Source: Planctomycetaceae bacterium (GTDB lineage Bacteria; Planctomycetota; Planctomycetia; Planctomycetales; Planctomycetaceae). From it: a stretch of DNA of 51,759 nucleotides. The DNA lies in the NCBI GenBank assembly GCA_947476295.1, contig CANJQC010000024.1, positions 1 through 51,759 of the forward strand, given 5' to 3'. Positions 36,450-45,430 of the stretch are shown here, one piece after another; position 1 is the first letter of the stretch, and each line of letters opens with the position of its first letter. Both the position numbers and the translations under genes were made by a program. The notes beneath the pieces are model-generated. The model did not search any database, was not told the DNA's origin, and was given only the letters and a program-made list of their open reading frames with translations.

Positions 36450-36514
36450 AAAGGGGTCAGGCGCAATAGTGTTCGGCACTCTGCTTGCATCGCGTTGTCC
36501 TTGGTGACCCCTTT
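36450..36514. repeat. Palindromic repeat, family 7, diverged copy
   Basis: 10-nt inverted arms AAAGGGGTCA (36450-36459) and TGACCCCTTT (36505-36514). It shares GGGGTCAGG and GTGTTCGGCACT with the near-perfect copy at 45338-45417. Confidence 0.65.
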
Positions 36515-36531
36515 GTTTTGGACGAGAAAAC

Positions 36532-37455
36532 TTACGTGTTGCCGATCACACCAATCGCGTCCCACAGCCAATCGGCGAATGGGCTTTCGATGGCGGCGGC
36601 TGTGGTTATGACATCGGCGTGGCTAAGAGTCGAAGTTGAAAGTCCTGCGGCCACATTCGTGATGCAGGAAATACCAAGCGTGCGCATTCCCAACGATGCT
36701 GCCACCAGTGCTTCCGGTACGGTACTCATCCCGACTGCATCTGCCCCCATTCGCTTGATTGCGAGGATTTCGGCCGGCGTCTCGTAGTTCGGTCCTGTCA
36801 TCATCGCATAAACGCCTTCGTGGATTTGCAGCGGTGAATGGATGTGACGGACCTGGTTACGCAGTATTTCGTTCCACAAGAAATCATGCAACCGGGGCGT
36901 TTTTGAACATCTGGCATTCACGGGCTGGGAACGTACGGGTAATTCAACATGGCCACATTTTGAATGCCGCGTTGCACAAAACGTCGCCACTGAACGCAGG
37001 TGGCTGGTGATGAGCATCAGATTGCCCGGCTGAAAACCGGCTCGAATTCCACCAGCAGCATTGGTTATGATCAACGTCCGAACGCCCAGCGCCCGCAGCA
37101 GTCGAGTCCCGAATTCGACAGCTGCGATTGAATGGCCTTCATAGTAGTGGACGCGGCCCTGCAACATTGCCACAGAGATTCCGTCAATTCGAGCCAGCAC
37201 CAGTCGTCCGGTATGCCCGACCACCTGCGGCAACGGCATTCCCGGAATGACAGTGTACTCCAGCCATTTGCCGCCAGCCGCCAGCATCCTCTCCGCCGCT
37301 AAACCAAGTCCCGATCCAAGAATCACGCCGATCAATGGACAATCGTCGTCTGACATCGGCAACTTGTCACGAACACTCGCTGCGGCATTAGCGACAGCGC
37401 GCGCATCGTAACATTCAGCATTCTGCGATTGTGGATGAGTCTTTTCGAAATGCAT
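36532..37455 (-). CDS. Purine nucleoside phosphorylase, family I trimeric type
   Basis: About 307 aa. It cleaves purine nucleosides with phosphate in salvage. Motifs: GVILGSGLGLAAE, VVGHTGRLVLA, LQGRVHYYEGHS, ITNAAGGIRAG, MTGPNYETPAEI, GMSTVPEALVAA and SCITNVAAGLS. The ATG at 37455 is preferred; the one at 37530 would overlap the preceding gene. The segment after GNLMLITSHL (SVATFCATRHSKCGHV onward) does not show the family's usual loop, so this part is divergent. Confidence 0.9.
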   Translation of the reverse strand: MHFEKTHPQSQNAECYDARAVANAAASVRDKLPMSDDDCPLIGVILGSGLGLAAERMLAAGGKWLEYTVIPGMPLPQVVGHTGRLVLARIDGISVAMLQGRVHYYEGHSIAAVEFGTRLLRALGVRTLIITNAAGGIRAGFQPGNLMLITSHLRSVATFCATRHSKCGHVELPVRSQPVNARCSKTPRLHDFLWNEILRNQVRHIHSPLQIHEGVYAMMTGPNYETPAEILAIKRMGADAVGMSTVPEALVAASLGMRTLGISCITNVAAGLSTSTLSHADVITTAAAIESPFADWLWDAIGVIGNT

Positions 37456-37495
37456 TTCTGGTTCCGCGCGTGGAGCGAATGAACCGGTGCGACTC

Positions 37496-38515
37496 TTAGC
37501 CGGCAGCAGCGGTACCGGCGGCAGCGACATCGGCTCCCGAAAACTTCACATCAATCAGCGTCGAGACTCCGTTACCGCTGGACACATTCACGCCTTTTCG
37601 GAACTGAACTCGCCACACGAACTGCGTACTGTCCTCGACGTTCATGTCACCGTCTTCATCACTGGCAGCAATGAACGTCGAAAGCAATTCGCCCGGTCGC
37701 AGCACCTTTGCGGATTCCTGTCCCACGATTACAAAGTTATTGTCCATCGTATGCAGGTAGTTGAGCCTTCGGGTCGATGCAGAATCACTAGATGATATGC
37801 CGACCGTCAGAAAGGAATTGGCAAGTGCCGCAGCGTCTTTAGCGTCCGCCGGTGTGCGATTTGACATCAGGCCGACGTCGAATGGAGGAAACGCATAGTC
37901 ATCCGCGACGCATTCGAAAGTCAGCCACAACTTCAGCAATGGCTTCGTCGTGAGTTTTTCTTCGACCGTTCCGGACAAAAAACCCTGAAACCACAGTGGT
38001 TCTTTGGTGAGTCGCACTGGAGTCACCACTACATCGCCGAACCGCCGCGATTCTCCAAGTTGCAGTACATGACCATCCGGAAGTTTTGCTCCGTCAGGGA
38101 CTTTGAGAAATTCTTTCGGTGCCAGCGGCCGCAGATCCGGCAGGCTTTCCAGGGCATGGTTTCCAAAGAGCGAGATGCGCCCGGTGAGCAGCAATCCCAG
38201 AAACAGGAGCGTCAGGGCAATCGCATAACCCGCCACTCCGGTGAACAGTTTGCGGCTGACATGTTCAGTGGATGGTGCTGAAGTCTCACCGATGTTCGGC
38301 ACTATGGTTGCCCCTGTCGGCTGACGCCTGCCGCTGGCCGGGGCTGCGCCCGGACCAATAGACGTTTCACATTGGTTTGCCCGCAGCTCCATCACTCCGG
38401 TGTCGGTCGCATAGGCGTTATCGACCGAGTTGAGAAATCCGAATTTCTGTTCACCATCGCTTGATGGTAATGGTTTTTCCGCCACGCCTTTGCTCCCGGA
38501 ACTCAAACACCGCAT
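37496..38515 (-). CDS. One-TM protein of unknown function
   Basis: 339 aa. A long N-terminal cytoplasmic part (about 90 residues, Pro/Gly/Thr-rich) precedes a single membrane segment (YAIALTLLFLGLLLTG), then a beta-rich extracytoplasmic domain with WFQGFLSGTVEEKLTTKPLL and FVIVGQESAKVLRPGELLST. No named family recognised. It lies 40 bp upstream of the phosphorylase gene and is probably co-transcribed. The N-terminal linker includes a probable family 5 repeat copy. Confidence 0.7.
   Translation of the reverse strand: MRCLSSGSKGVAEKPLPSSDGEQKFGFLNSVDNAYATDTGVMELRANQCETSIGPGAAPASGRRQPTGATIVPNIGETSAPSTEHVSRKLFTGVAGYAIALTLLFLGLLLTGRISLFGNHALESLPDLRPLAPKEFLKVPDGAKLPDGHVLQLGESRRFGDVVVTPVRLTKEPLWFQGFLSGTVEEKLTTKPLLKLWLTFECVADDYAFPPFDVGLMSNRTPADAKDAAALANSFLTVGISSSDSASTRRLNYLHTMDNNFVIVGQESAKVLRPGELLSTFIAASDEDGDMNVEDSTQFVWRVQFRKGVNVSSGNGVSTLIDVKFSGADVAAAGTAAAG
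38316..38341. repeat. Probable family 5 repeat copy inside a coding linker
   Basis: On the minus strand this reads CCAGCGGCAGGCGTCAGCC, close to GCGAGCGGCAGGGCGTCAGC at 13810. It encodes PASGRRQPTG in the flexible N-terminal part of the one-TM protein. Confidence 0.45.
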
Positions 38516-38656
38516 TTGTGAATTGGAAATCTAGGGTTTTTGAATGAACTTTGGGAGTGACCAATCGCGAATAAGCCGTTTTTCTAGGCGACATACTGCG
38601 TGGCATGAATGTTGCGTTCTGTAACACACGTAGTTGTGAAAAGGATGCCTCGGTGC

Positions 38657-38683
38657 CTGGACTCTGTACATTTTTGAGTCCAG
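38657..38683 (+). promoter_or_regulatory. Leader hairpin upstream of the ATP-grasp gene
   Basis: CTGGACTC-11 nt-GAGTCCAG, a perfect 8-bp stem about 54 nt before the start codon. It could shape the mRNA leader; no riboswitch family recognised. Confidence 0.3.
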
Positions 38684-38736
38684 ACTGCTTAAATGCGTGA
38701 CAACCAAGCACAGATTCGTGTGGAGAACTTGAGGGC

Positions 38737-40158
38737 GTGACTGAAATCGCGGAAAATTTTGATGAACTTCTGACGTCGGCAGGTGAGCCGCGGCATCCGG
38801 CGTTGTCAGATGGTCTGGCGTCGTTGTCCGCCGAGATGCTTGCGGAACGGCAGCGGCATGCCGAAGAAGAGTTGTTGGAAAAGGGCATAACGTTCGCCGT
38901 TTACGGGCACAATGACGGCAATGAAAAAGTTTGGCCCTTCGACGTCGTTCCACGTCCTGTCGCATGGGACGAATGGCAGATAATCGAATCCGGACTCAAG
39001 CAGCGCATCCGTGCGCTCAATCTGTTTCTGGACGACGTCTACGGCGACGGCAAGATCATGAAGGACGGCGTCGTCCCGGAAGAACTCGTCAAGACCGCAA
39101 AAACGTATCGTCCGGAGTGTCAGGGTTTTCGTCCTCCCGGCGGCGTCTGGACACATGTGGTCGGGACTGACCTTGTGCGAAATCACGACGGCACGATCTA
39201 CGTACTTGAAGACAATCTGCGATGTCCGTCCGGTGTTAGCTATGTGTTGGAAAATCGCGAGATTATGAAGCGTGTGCTTCCGGAAGTTTTTTACGGATCA
39301 ATAATCGCCTCCATTGAAGACTATCCCGAGCGACTGCTGGAAACGTTGCTCAAAACCGCACCGCCGCATATCTCCGCGCCGACAGCTGTGGTGCTGACTC
39401 CGGGCGTTTACAACTCTGCCTACTTTGAGCATTCATTTCTTGCGCAGCAAATGGGCATCGAGCTGGTAAGCGGCAGTGATCTCTTTGTCGATGACGAAGA
39501 CATGGTGTGGATGAAGACCACCCGCGGGCTGCAGCGGGTGGATGTCATCTACCGGCGCATCGATGATGACTTTATCGATCCGGAATTTTTTCGCCCTGAC
39601 AGCATGCTTGGCGTTCCAGGTCTGATGCGAGCTTACCGCAGCGGGAATGTGACACTGGCGAATGCTCCGGGAACCGGCGTGGCCGATGACAAGGCCGTGT
39701 ATCAATATGTGCCGGAAATCATTCGCTACTATCTGAGCGAAGATGCCATTCTGAAAAATGTGCCCACGTATTTGTGTTCCGTCAAGTCCGATTATGATTA
39801 TGTGCTGAGTCATCTGCACGAACTGGTCGTCAAACCGACTAACGAATCGGGCGGATACGGTATTCTGATGGGACCGCAGGCTACAAAGGAAGAGCGCGAA
39901 ACCTGTGCAGATGCAATTCGCAAAGATCCACGAAACTATATTGCGCAGCCAATGCTGACACTGTCGACCGTGCCGACAGTCATCAATCAGACGTTAGCTC
40001 CGCGGCACGTCGATCTGCGCCCGTTCATCCTGTATGGCGAAGACATCTGGGTGCTGCCAGGCGGACTCACACGCGTTGCGCTCAAAGAAGGATCAATGAT
40101 CGTCAATTCCTCACAGGGCGGAGGCAGCAAAGATACCTGGGTGTTGCTGAGAAATTGA
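38737..40158 (+). CDS. Circularly permuted type 2 ATP-grasp protein
   Basis: A 473-aa protein starting with GTG at 38737. It matches the DUF404/DUF407 group: [88 protein letters not shown] and [20 protein letters not shown]. Members are thought to form peptide or amide bonds with ATP. It is paired with an alpha-E gene 107 bp downstream, the usual partner. The transglutaminase-like and proteasome-like genes that often complete this locus are absent from the window. Confidence 0.93.
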   Translation: MTEIAENFDELLTSAGEPRHPALSDGLASLSAEMLAERQRHAEEELLEKGITFAVYGHNDGNEKVWPFDVVPRPVAWDEWQIIESGLKQRIRALNLFLDDVYGDGKIMKDGVVPEELVKTAKTYRPECQGFRPPGGVWTHVVGTDLVRNHDGTIYVLEDNLRCPSGVSYVLENREIMKRVLPEVFYGSIIASIEDYPERLLETLLKTAPPHISAPTAVVLTPGVYNSAYFEHSFLAQQMGIELVSGSDLFVDDEDMVWMKTTRGLQRVDVIYRRIDDDFIDPEFFRPDSMLGVPGLMRAYRSGNVTLANAPGTGVADDKAVYQYVPEIIRYYLSEDAILKNVPTYLCSVKSDYDYVLSHLHELVVKPTNESGGYGILMGPQATKEERETCADAIRKDPRNYIAQPMLTLSTVPTVINQTLAPRHVDLRPFILYGEDIWVLPGGLTRVALKEGSMIVNSSQGGGSKDTWVLLRN

Positions 40159-40265
40159 CGGCGAGTCGCACGACTTTCCGAGTTGAGTTGAAAAAATGAT
40201 CGCTATGATGCGCGTGCCGAGCGGGCATGTGTCAGAGTGGAACACAAAGTTTACGAGTTTCTAAC

Positions 40266-41252
40266 ATGCTGTGTCGCGTTGCTGAATCATTGTTCTGGAT
40301 GAGTCGCTATCTGGAACGCGCTGAAAATCAGGCTCGGTTTATCGACGTAACGTCAAACATTGCTCTGGGATATCGCGGCAGTGAGGTCGATCTGTGGTCG
40401 TCACTGTTGCACGCGGGTGGCGACGTTGAGAATTTCCAGAAGACGTACTCTCTGCCGACTCAGGAAAATGTGATTCGCTACATGCTGTTCGATCCGCAGA
40501 ATTCGAATTCGGTGGTGAGTTGCCTTGCGGCGGCGCGGGAGAACGCGCGATCCATTCGTGAAAACCTGACGACTCCGATGTGGGAGGCGGTCAATCGGTT
40601 TTATCTCCGCGTTCGCAGGGCGGCCTCGGAATCCAAACGCACAATCAGGCAGCCGCACGGTTTTCTGGAACAGATCAAGCGATCGGCGCATCAGGTGCTG
40701 GGCGTGATTCAGGCGACGTGGTCACGCGGCGAAGCGTGGCACTTTTCCAGTCTTGGATATCATCTCGAACGTGCCGACAAGACCTCACGAATTCTGGACG
40801 TCAAGTATTTTATTCTGCTGCCGGACCCGACGCATGTCGGTTCACAGGTGGATGTCGTCCAGTGGGCCGCGCTGCTGGAATCCACCAGTGCGCTGCAGAT
40901 GTATCGCCGTGAGTATGGTCGCATTGAACCGGCGAAGGTTGTAGATTTTCTGATGCTGAATACGCGATTTCCCAGATCGATGCGGTTCTGTGTGCGCGAT
41001 GCAGAAAGCAGTATCAGGGCGATCTCAGGGACACCCCTGCATTCTTTCAGCAATCCCGCAGAACAACTTGTGGCGCAGTTGAACGCCAAGCTCAACTACG
41101 CTCGAGCGACTGATGTGATTGGCAGCGGGCTGCATCAGTTTGTTGATAATTTTCAGTCTCAACTCAATGGCATCGGTGCGGCCGTAGCCGAGAGCTTTTT
41201 TCAAATCAACACGAACACTCAACGCGGAAGGCAATCACAGTCGCAACGTTGA
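40266..41252 (+). CDS. Alpha-E domain protein
   Basis: About 328 aa, all-helical. The ATG at 40266 begins the hallmark MLCRVAESLFWMSRYLERAE; the upstream ORF start at 40227 adds nothing family-like. Further conserved parts: ENARSIRENLTTPMWEAVNR, FSSLGYHLERADKTSRILDV and LNTRFPRSMRFCV. The family nearly always accompanies a circularly permuted ATP-grasp, as here, and is inferred to be part of the same peptide-forming system. It ends 6 bp from the convergent GNAT gene. Confidence 0.93.
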   Translation: MLCRVAESLFWMSRYLERAENQARFIDVTSNIALGYRGSEVDLWSSLLHAGGDVENFQKTYSLPTQENVIRYMLFDPQNSNSVVSCLAAARENARSIRENLTTPMWEAVNRFYLRVRRAASESKRTIRQPHGFLEQIKRSAHQVLGVIQATWSRGEAWHFSSLGYHLERADKTSRILDVKYFILLPDPTHVGSQVDVVQWAALLESTSALQMYRREYGRIEPAKVVDFLMLNTRFPRSMRFCVRDAESSIRAISGTPLHSFSNPAEQLVAQLNAKLNYARATDVIGSGLHQFVDNFQSQLNGIGAAVAESFFQINTNTQRGRQSQSQR

Positions 41253-41258
41253 TCTTCC

Positions 41259-41879
41259 TCAACGCTCAGAAATGCGTCCGGGCCATTCGCGGATTTGTGA
41301 TTCAGCCTCGTCCTCCGTCATTGTTTCGCCAGTGAAACTGTCACGATACAACACCTGAATCGTACGAAAGCCCATCGTTTGGTAGAGTTTGACGGCGGCT
41401 TCGTTGTCCGCAGTGACTTCCAGGACACTGATTCCCATTCCGACCTGCACGAAGCCCTGCAACGCCTGCAGTACCAGTGCGCGGCCAAGACCAAGTCCGC
41501 GATGTTCAGGAATCACGCCGACGTTTTGGATAGATCCAACTCCTCCACTGCGAGTCACACCCTGAATCGTGCCGCAATCGACAGCGGGCCAGTCGGGTTC
41601 TGGCTGAAACACCACCATCCACGTCGCTGCTGGACAGAATGCTGACTGCCCGACAATTTCCTTCATCAGAGCCATGCAGCCTGCGGCTTCTCCGAGACAC
41701 GAAAACACTTTCCCGTCGAGATCCTCGCGGAACGCTCTCCACTTAATTTGCGCATGTCGTTCGAGCAACAGCGAGCGCCACGGAAGCCAGCGATATCCCT
41801 CCGGCAATCGCACGGGCTTCGGCGAGGTGGGCTTCAGATCGATCTGCATGCGATATCGTTTGTATGCCATTGTCGCCAT
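41259..41879 (-). CDS. GNAT family N-acetyltransferase
   Basis: About 206 aa from the ATG at 41879 (or 41870); a longer ORF begins at 41954. The acetyl-CoA-binding motif is NVGVIPEHRGLGLGRALVLQ, followed by LEVTADNEAAVKLYQTMGFR, both typical of GNAT. Substrate unknown. It converges on the alpha-E gene. Confidence 0.88.
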   Translation of the reverse strand: MATMAYKRYRMQIDLKPTSPKPVRLPEGYRWLPWRSLLLERHAQIKWRAFREDLDGKVFSCLGEAAGCMALMKEIVGQSAFCPAATWMVVFQPEPDWPAVDCGTIQGVTRSGGVGSIQNVGVIPEHRGLGLGRALVLQALQGFVQVGMGISVLEVTADNEAAVKLYQTMGFRTIQVLYRDSFTGETMTEDEAESQIREWPGRISER

Positions 41880-41954
41880 CGAATACCTCAATGGACCGTT
41901 CTTATCGCCTTCAGTGAGGCGAACCGGATATATTCTGCCGCAGTCGCGATGCAT

Positions 41955-42492
41955 ACAGCATTCTCGAACTGCCTAAAACGACTTTCCTGCTGCCTGAGAC
42001 GGACGAACGAATCCTGTTATACAGGTCGCCAACCGCTTGAAGCTCAAGGAATCGGCACGATTCAATCTGAACTAGATCTTCCTCTGAATTCCCAAAAGAT
42101 GCCAGCAAAATTTTGTCGATACGGCCAACTCCTCGGAATTGTGACCAGAAAACGTCCGCCGAGCAAATTATCATGCAGGGGCTGATGCCGTTTGAGTCGA
42201 ATTCCGAGAGAATTAACGATGCGGTGACGGAACGCATGACGCGGTAACTGGAGGCACTTCTTTTGATGAGTCACGCCATCCCAACCGGCTGAGATGGCTC
42301 ATTGACTATCGATTCGACGCCGCAAGCTGCCTGAGTTACAACACGGTCCGTTTCGTGTATTCTTTGGGGCTGGTGACTTCCAGCGTTTAGGCTTTCGCAC
42401 AATCGTCCGCATTGCTCTCACATGCATTTTTCGTACTCCTCTCAATTTAACACGTCTGTCCGTCTCACAACCGGGCACAACAGGACGCACCG
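41955..42492. other. Intergenic region between GNAT and oxidoreductase genes
   Basis: About 540 bp (longer if the later GNAT start is used). A small open frame ending at 42247 is not recognisable. A weak hairpin, GCCATC...GATGGC, occurs near 42270-42296. AGGA just before 42493 serves as a ribosome binding site. Nothing else seen. Confidence 0.4.
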
Positions 42493-43491
42493 ATGAAAGC
42501 GCTGACACTTAAACAGATCAAATCGCCCCTCGAACTTCTGGAAAGAGACGAACCGAGTCCGGGTTCTGCTGAAGTCGTTGTGAAACTCACGGCAGCCGCG
42601 CTGAACCGTCGTGACTACTGGATCACTCAGGGAATGTACCCGGGAATCAAACCGCCGGTGGTCCTAGGCTCTGACGGGGCAGGCGTGGTCGATCAAACAG
42701 GCGTCAATGCTGAACCCTTCTGGCAGGATCGAGAAGTCATCATCAACCCAGGGCTCAACTGGGGTCATGACAAATCCGTCCAATCGAATGATTTCACGAT
42801 TCTCGGCCTGCCTCGCGATGGTACGTTCGCGACGAAGGTTGTGGTTGCGGCGTCACAGCTGCATGAAAAGCCGGCCCACTTGAACTGGCAGGAAGCGGCA
42901 GCCCTGCCCCTTGCCGGAGTCACCGCTTATCGCGCACTGTTTTCTCAGGGAGGTCTGCAGTCGGGTGAGACGCTGTTGATCACGGGAATTGGTGGAGGCG
43001 TAGCGACGTTTGCACTGCAGTTTGCTGTGGCTGTCGGCGCTACCGTCTGGGTCACGTCGTCGTCACCGGAGAAAATCCGGCGCGCGATCGATCTGGGCGC
43101 GAAAGGCGGCTTCAATTATCGGGAAGAAGGTTGGTCGAAGCAACTTTTGAAAGCCGCTGGTACACCCAGCCTGATCATCGACAGTGCTGGTGGAGCTGGG
43201 TATGAATCCCTGCTGAGCATTGCCGCCCCTGGCGGTCGGATTATCAACTACGGAGCAACCGCCGGCCCTCCTGAAAAAATTGATTTGTTCAAAGTCTTCT
43301 GGAAGCAGCTCCGGCTGCAGGGCTCCACCATGGGATCACCCGACGACTTTGCACAAATGCTGAAACTGGTCGAGACACACAAAATCCGCCCTGTGATCGA
43401 ACACGTCTTTCCCTTATCAGAGGGCAACGAAGCTCTCCAGTTAATGAAGTCATCCCCTCAGTTCGGCAAGTATGTGCTGACGATTGATTGA
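42493..43491 (+). CDS. MDR family zinc-independent oxidoreductase
   Basis: A 332-aa medium-chain dehydrogenase/reductase. The catalytic-domain start LNRRDYWITQGMYPG and GSDGAGVV are typical; the nucleotide-binding domain has LPLAGVTAYRALFSQGGLQS and GIGGGVATFALQFA. No structural zinc cysteine cluster is visible, so it fits quinone-oxidoreductase-like members using NADPH. Its last 34 bp overlap the end of the convergent HD gene. Confidence 0.9.
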   Translation: MKALTLKQIKSPLELLERDEPSPGSAEVVVKLTAAALNRRDYWITQGMYPGIKPPVVLGSDGAGVVDQTGVNAEPFWQDREVIINPGLNWGHDKSVQSNDFTILGLPRDGTFATKVVVAASQLHEKPAHLNWQEAAALPLAGVTAYRALFSQGGLQSGETLLITGIGGGVATFALQFAVAVGATVWVTSSSPEKIRRAIDLGAKGGFNYREEGWSKQLLKAAGTPSLIIDSAGGAGYESLLSIAAPGGRIINYGATAGPPEKIDLFKVFWKQLRLQGSTMGSPDDFAQMLKLVETHKIRPVIEHVFPLSEGNEALQLMKSSPQFGKYVLTID

Positions 43492-44834
43492 TTTAGAACA
43501 TCCGCAACCAGATCATCCAGGGGCAGACTTGGTGGAATCAGATCACGGATTTCCGGAGCGACGAAGATGCGAACTTTCTTGACGTAGTCGTCGAACTGAG
43601 TCTTCGCCATTGCGTCGACAATCGGGGACACGTCGCGCAGAGGCCGATATTCGTTGCTCGATCGAAACCACACATCTATTCGAAATTCCACCTCGCGATG
43701 TTGTGGCGGAGCGTCGATCAGCACATCTGTCTGTGAAAGTTTTCGTCCAACGAGAGCAGCGAGTCGATCAGTCAGCAGCAACGAACATGCGGCCAGTTGC
43801 GTCGCCGTCATTTGTCGCAGTGCGCGATAAAGTGGTTCCTGATGATAGATACTGTACTCGGCCAGCCGCTTATGCAGCCTGCGACGCTGGCCGAACAGGC
43901 CATCAGTGAGTAACGCGACATCTGTGCCGCTGGCTGTCGAACACAGGCAGCGGATCAGATCAGGTTCCGACATGCGAAACAGCGAAGGGATATCCAGCTT
44001 CGGCAGCAGTTCCAGAACCGATCGGGCAAACATGGTCGTAGCCGAACGTACCGCATGATGCCAATAGACCTCAGTGAACATTACGTACCTCGCAAATACC
44101 ATCATTTCGGCAGCAGTGCGACCTTTGGACGTAATCGCGAGGCCATCGCCGACTTCATTCACGATCAGCGAATTAATGAGTCGATTGCGGTCGAAATGGC
44201 GACCGTAGGGAACTCCGCAATGCTGACTGTCGCGAGACAGATAATCCATCTTATCGATGTCGATGGGCCCAGACAGGATTGAGCGACGCAACCGGCTGCT
44301 TCGCGAATTCGACTTCGCTACCAGCACATCAAGAACCTCAGCGGCCGTGATGTTCCAGTGCGATTCCAGTACATGAGTGAGCTCGCCGTCGGGCTGCAGG
44401 AACTCTTTCGCGAAGACTTCATGGGGCGGCATCTGAGGCAATTCCATGTCCTCGATCGGGTGACAGAACGGCCAATGTCCGATATCGTGCAATAAGGCGG
44501 CGACGATCAGAACTTCCGCATCGTGACGTGAAACAATCTCGGCAAATCTCGCATCACTGCCAAGTTGCCAAAGATATCTCAAAGCGTTGTGATAGACCCC
44601 CAATGCGTGCTCAAACCGCGAATGCGTCGCACCCGGATAGACTTGCGACGCGAGCGCCAGTTGCGTTACATGCCGCAGTCGCTGAAATTCTGCGGTATCC
44701 ACAATCGCTCGCACGCGGGGCGTAAACGGGATGTCCTGCTCGGTCGGAATTCGGATTACTCCGAACGAATTGCCGACCTGTGCGAGTTCTGGGATGTCGG
44801 AATACGGATGGCTCATTCTCAGCATTCTGAACAT
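43458..44834 (-). CDS. HD domain phosphohydrolase (dGTPase-like)
   Basis: A 458-aa protein. HD-domain motifs: FQRLRHVTQLALASQVYPGA then HSRFEHALGVYHNA, ALLHDIGHWPFCH (the HD pair) and DIDKMDYLSRDS. This set matches the SAMHD1/dGTPase-like HD group, which hydrolyses dNTPs or related phosphates. Starts at 44834 or 44816 are both possible. Its 3' end overlaps the oxidoreductase gene by 34 bp tail to tail. Confidence 0.9.
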   Translation of the reverse strand: MFRMLRMSHPYSDIPELAQVGNSFGVIRIPTEQDIPFTPRVRAIVDTAEFQRLRHVTQLALASQVYPGATHSRFEHALGVYHNALRYLWQLGSDARFAEIVSRHDAEVLIVAALLHDIGHWPFCHPIEDMELPQMPPHEVFAKEFLQPDGELTHVLESHWNITAAEVLDVLVAKSNSRSSRLRRSILSGPIDIDKMDYLSRDSQHCGVPYGRHFDRNRLINSLIVNEVGDGLAITSKGRTAAEMMVFARYVMFTEVYWHHAVRSATTMFARSVLELLPKLDIPSLFRMSEPDLIRCLCSTASGTDVALLTDGLFGQRRRLHKRLAEYSIYHQEPLYRALRQMTATQLAACSLLLTDRLAALVGRKLSQTDVLIDAPPQHREVEFRIDVWFRSSNEYRPLRDVSPIVDAMAKTQFDDYVKKVRIFVAPEIRDLIPPSLPLDDLVADVLNQSIVSTYLPN

Positions 44835-45114
44835 TCTTTATGGTTTTAACAAGCGGCCCGGAAGCCGACAAACACGTCTCAAACAAGGCAATCGATCGTC
44901 ATGAATCGATTTCCGAGTTGAGTTTCCGACGCAACTTTGTCACGATGCTGAGCCAGACGCAGACGTCGTTTACGTTGGTCGAACTTTTCTTCCAATTCAC
45001 ATGGATCGGCTACAATCAGCCGTTCGGATGCAAATATGTGATGTTGAGTCGCGAAAATCTTAGTTCAACGCGGTCTGTGTTTTGATCGAAAAAAGGGCGA
45101 AAGCAGAATTTCGA
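44835..45114. other. Intergenic region upstream of infA
   Basis: 280 bp between divergent genes. GGCTACAATC near 45007-45016 could be a -10 region for infA without an obvious -35. No gene. Confidence 0.35.
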
Positions 45115-45333
45115 ATGGCGAAGGAAGAATCAATTCAGGTCGAAGGCAACGTTGTCGAAGCACTGGCGAATACTCAGTTTCGCGTGGAGCTTGAAAACGG
45201 CCATCAGGTTATGGCACACGTTGCCGGAAAAATGCGCAAACACTTTATCAGGATTGTGCCTGGTGACCGTGTGGTGGTCGAAGTTTCTCCGTACGACCTG
45301 AAACGCGGTCGGATCGTGTATCGCGAACGTTAA
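45115..45333 (+). CDS. infA: Translation initiation factor IF-1
   Basis: A 72-aa OB-fold protein of standard length. [20 protein letters not shown] begins it; [20 protein letters not shown] and [20 protein letters not shown] are the classic IF-1 signatures. The ATG at 45115 is chosen over the upstream in-frame start at 45082, which adds an atypical leader. It stands outside any ribosomal-protein operon here. Confidence 0.96.
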   Translation: MAKEESIQVEGNVVEALANTQFRVELENGHQVMAHVAGKMRKHFIRIVPGDRVVVEVSPYDLKRGRIVYRER

Positions 45334-45337
45334 GCTG

Positions 45338-45417
45338 TTTGGAAATGGGGTCAGGAACCAACTAGCCAAATGGCCAATGGGTGTTCGGCACTATTGGTTC
45401 CTGACCCCATTTCCAAA
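45338..45417. repeat. Near-perfect long palindrome, family 7 (GGGGTCAGGAACCAA)
   Basis: Perfect 24-nt inverted arms at 45338-45361 and 45394-45417, enclosing 32 nt that include GTGTTCGGCACT. It fills the infA-rnhA gap and starts 4 nt after the infA stop. A diverged copy lies at 36450-36514. Confidence 0.85.
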
Positions 45418-45430
45418 ACTGAATACTTCG

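Larger units (their letters stand above)
36222..36531. other. Intergenic region with two repeat copies
   Basis: About 310 bp between same-strand genes. It is largely made of repeats: family 3 at 36384-36413 plus an adjoining TTCGCC...GGCGAA hairpin, and a diverged family 7 copy at 36450-36514. No gene. Confidence 0.55.

Noticed and set aside
42173-42247. Small plus-strand open frame MQGLMPFESN...
   Set aside because: 24 codons without a ribosome binding site or recognisable relatives; possibly a gene scrap but not supportable.
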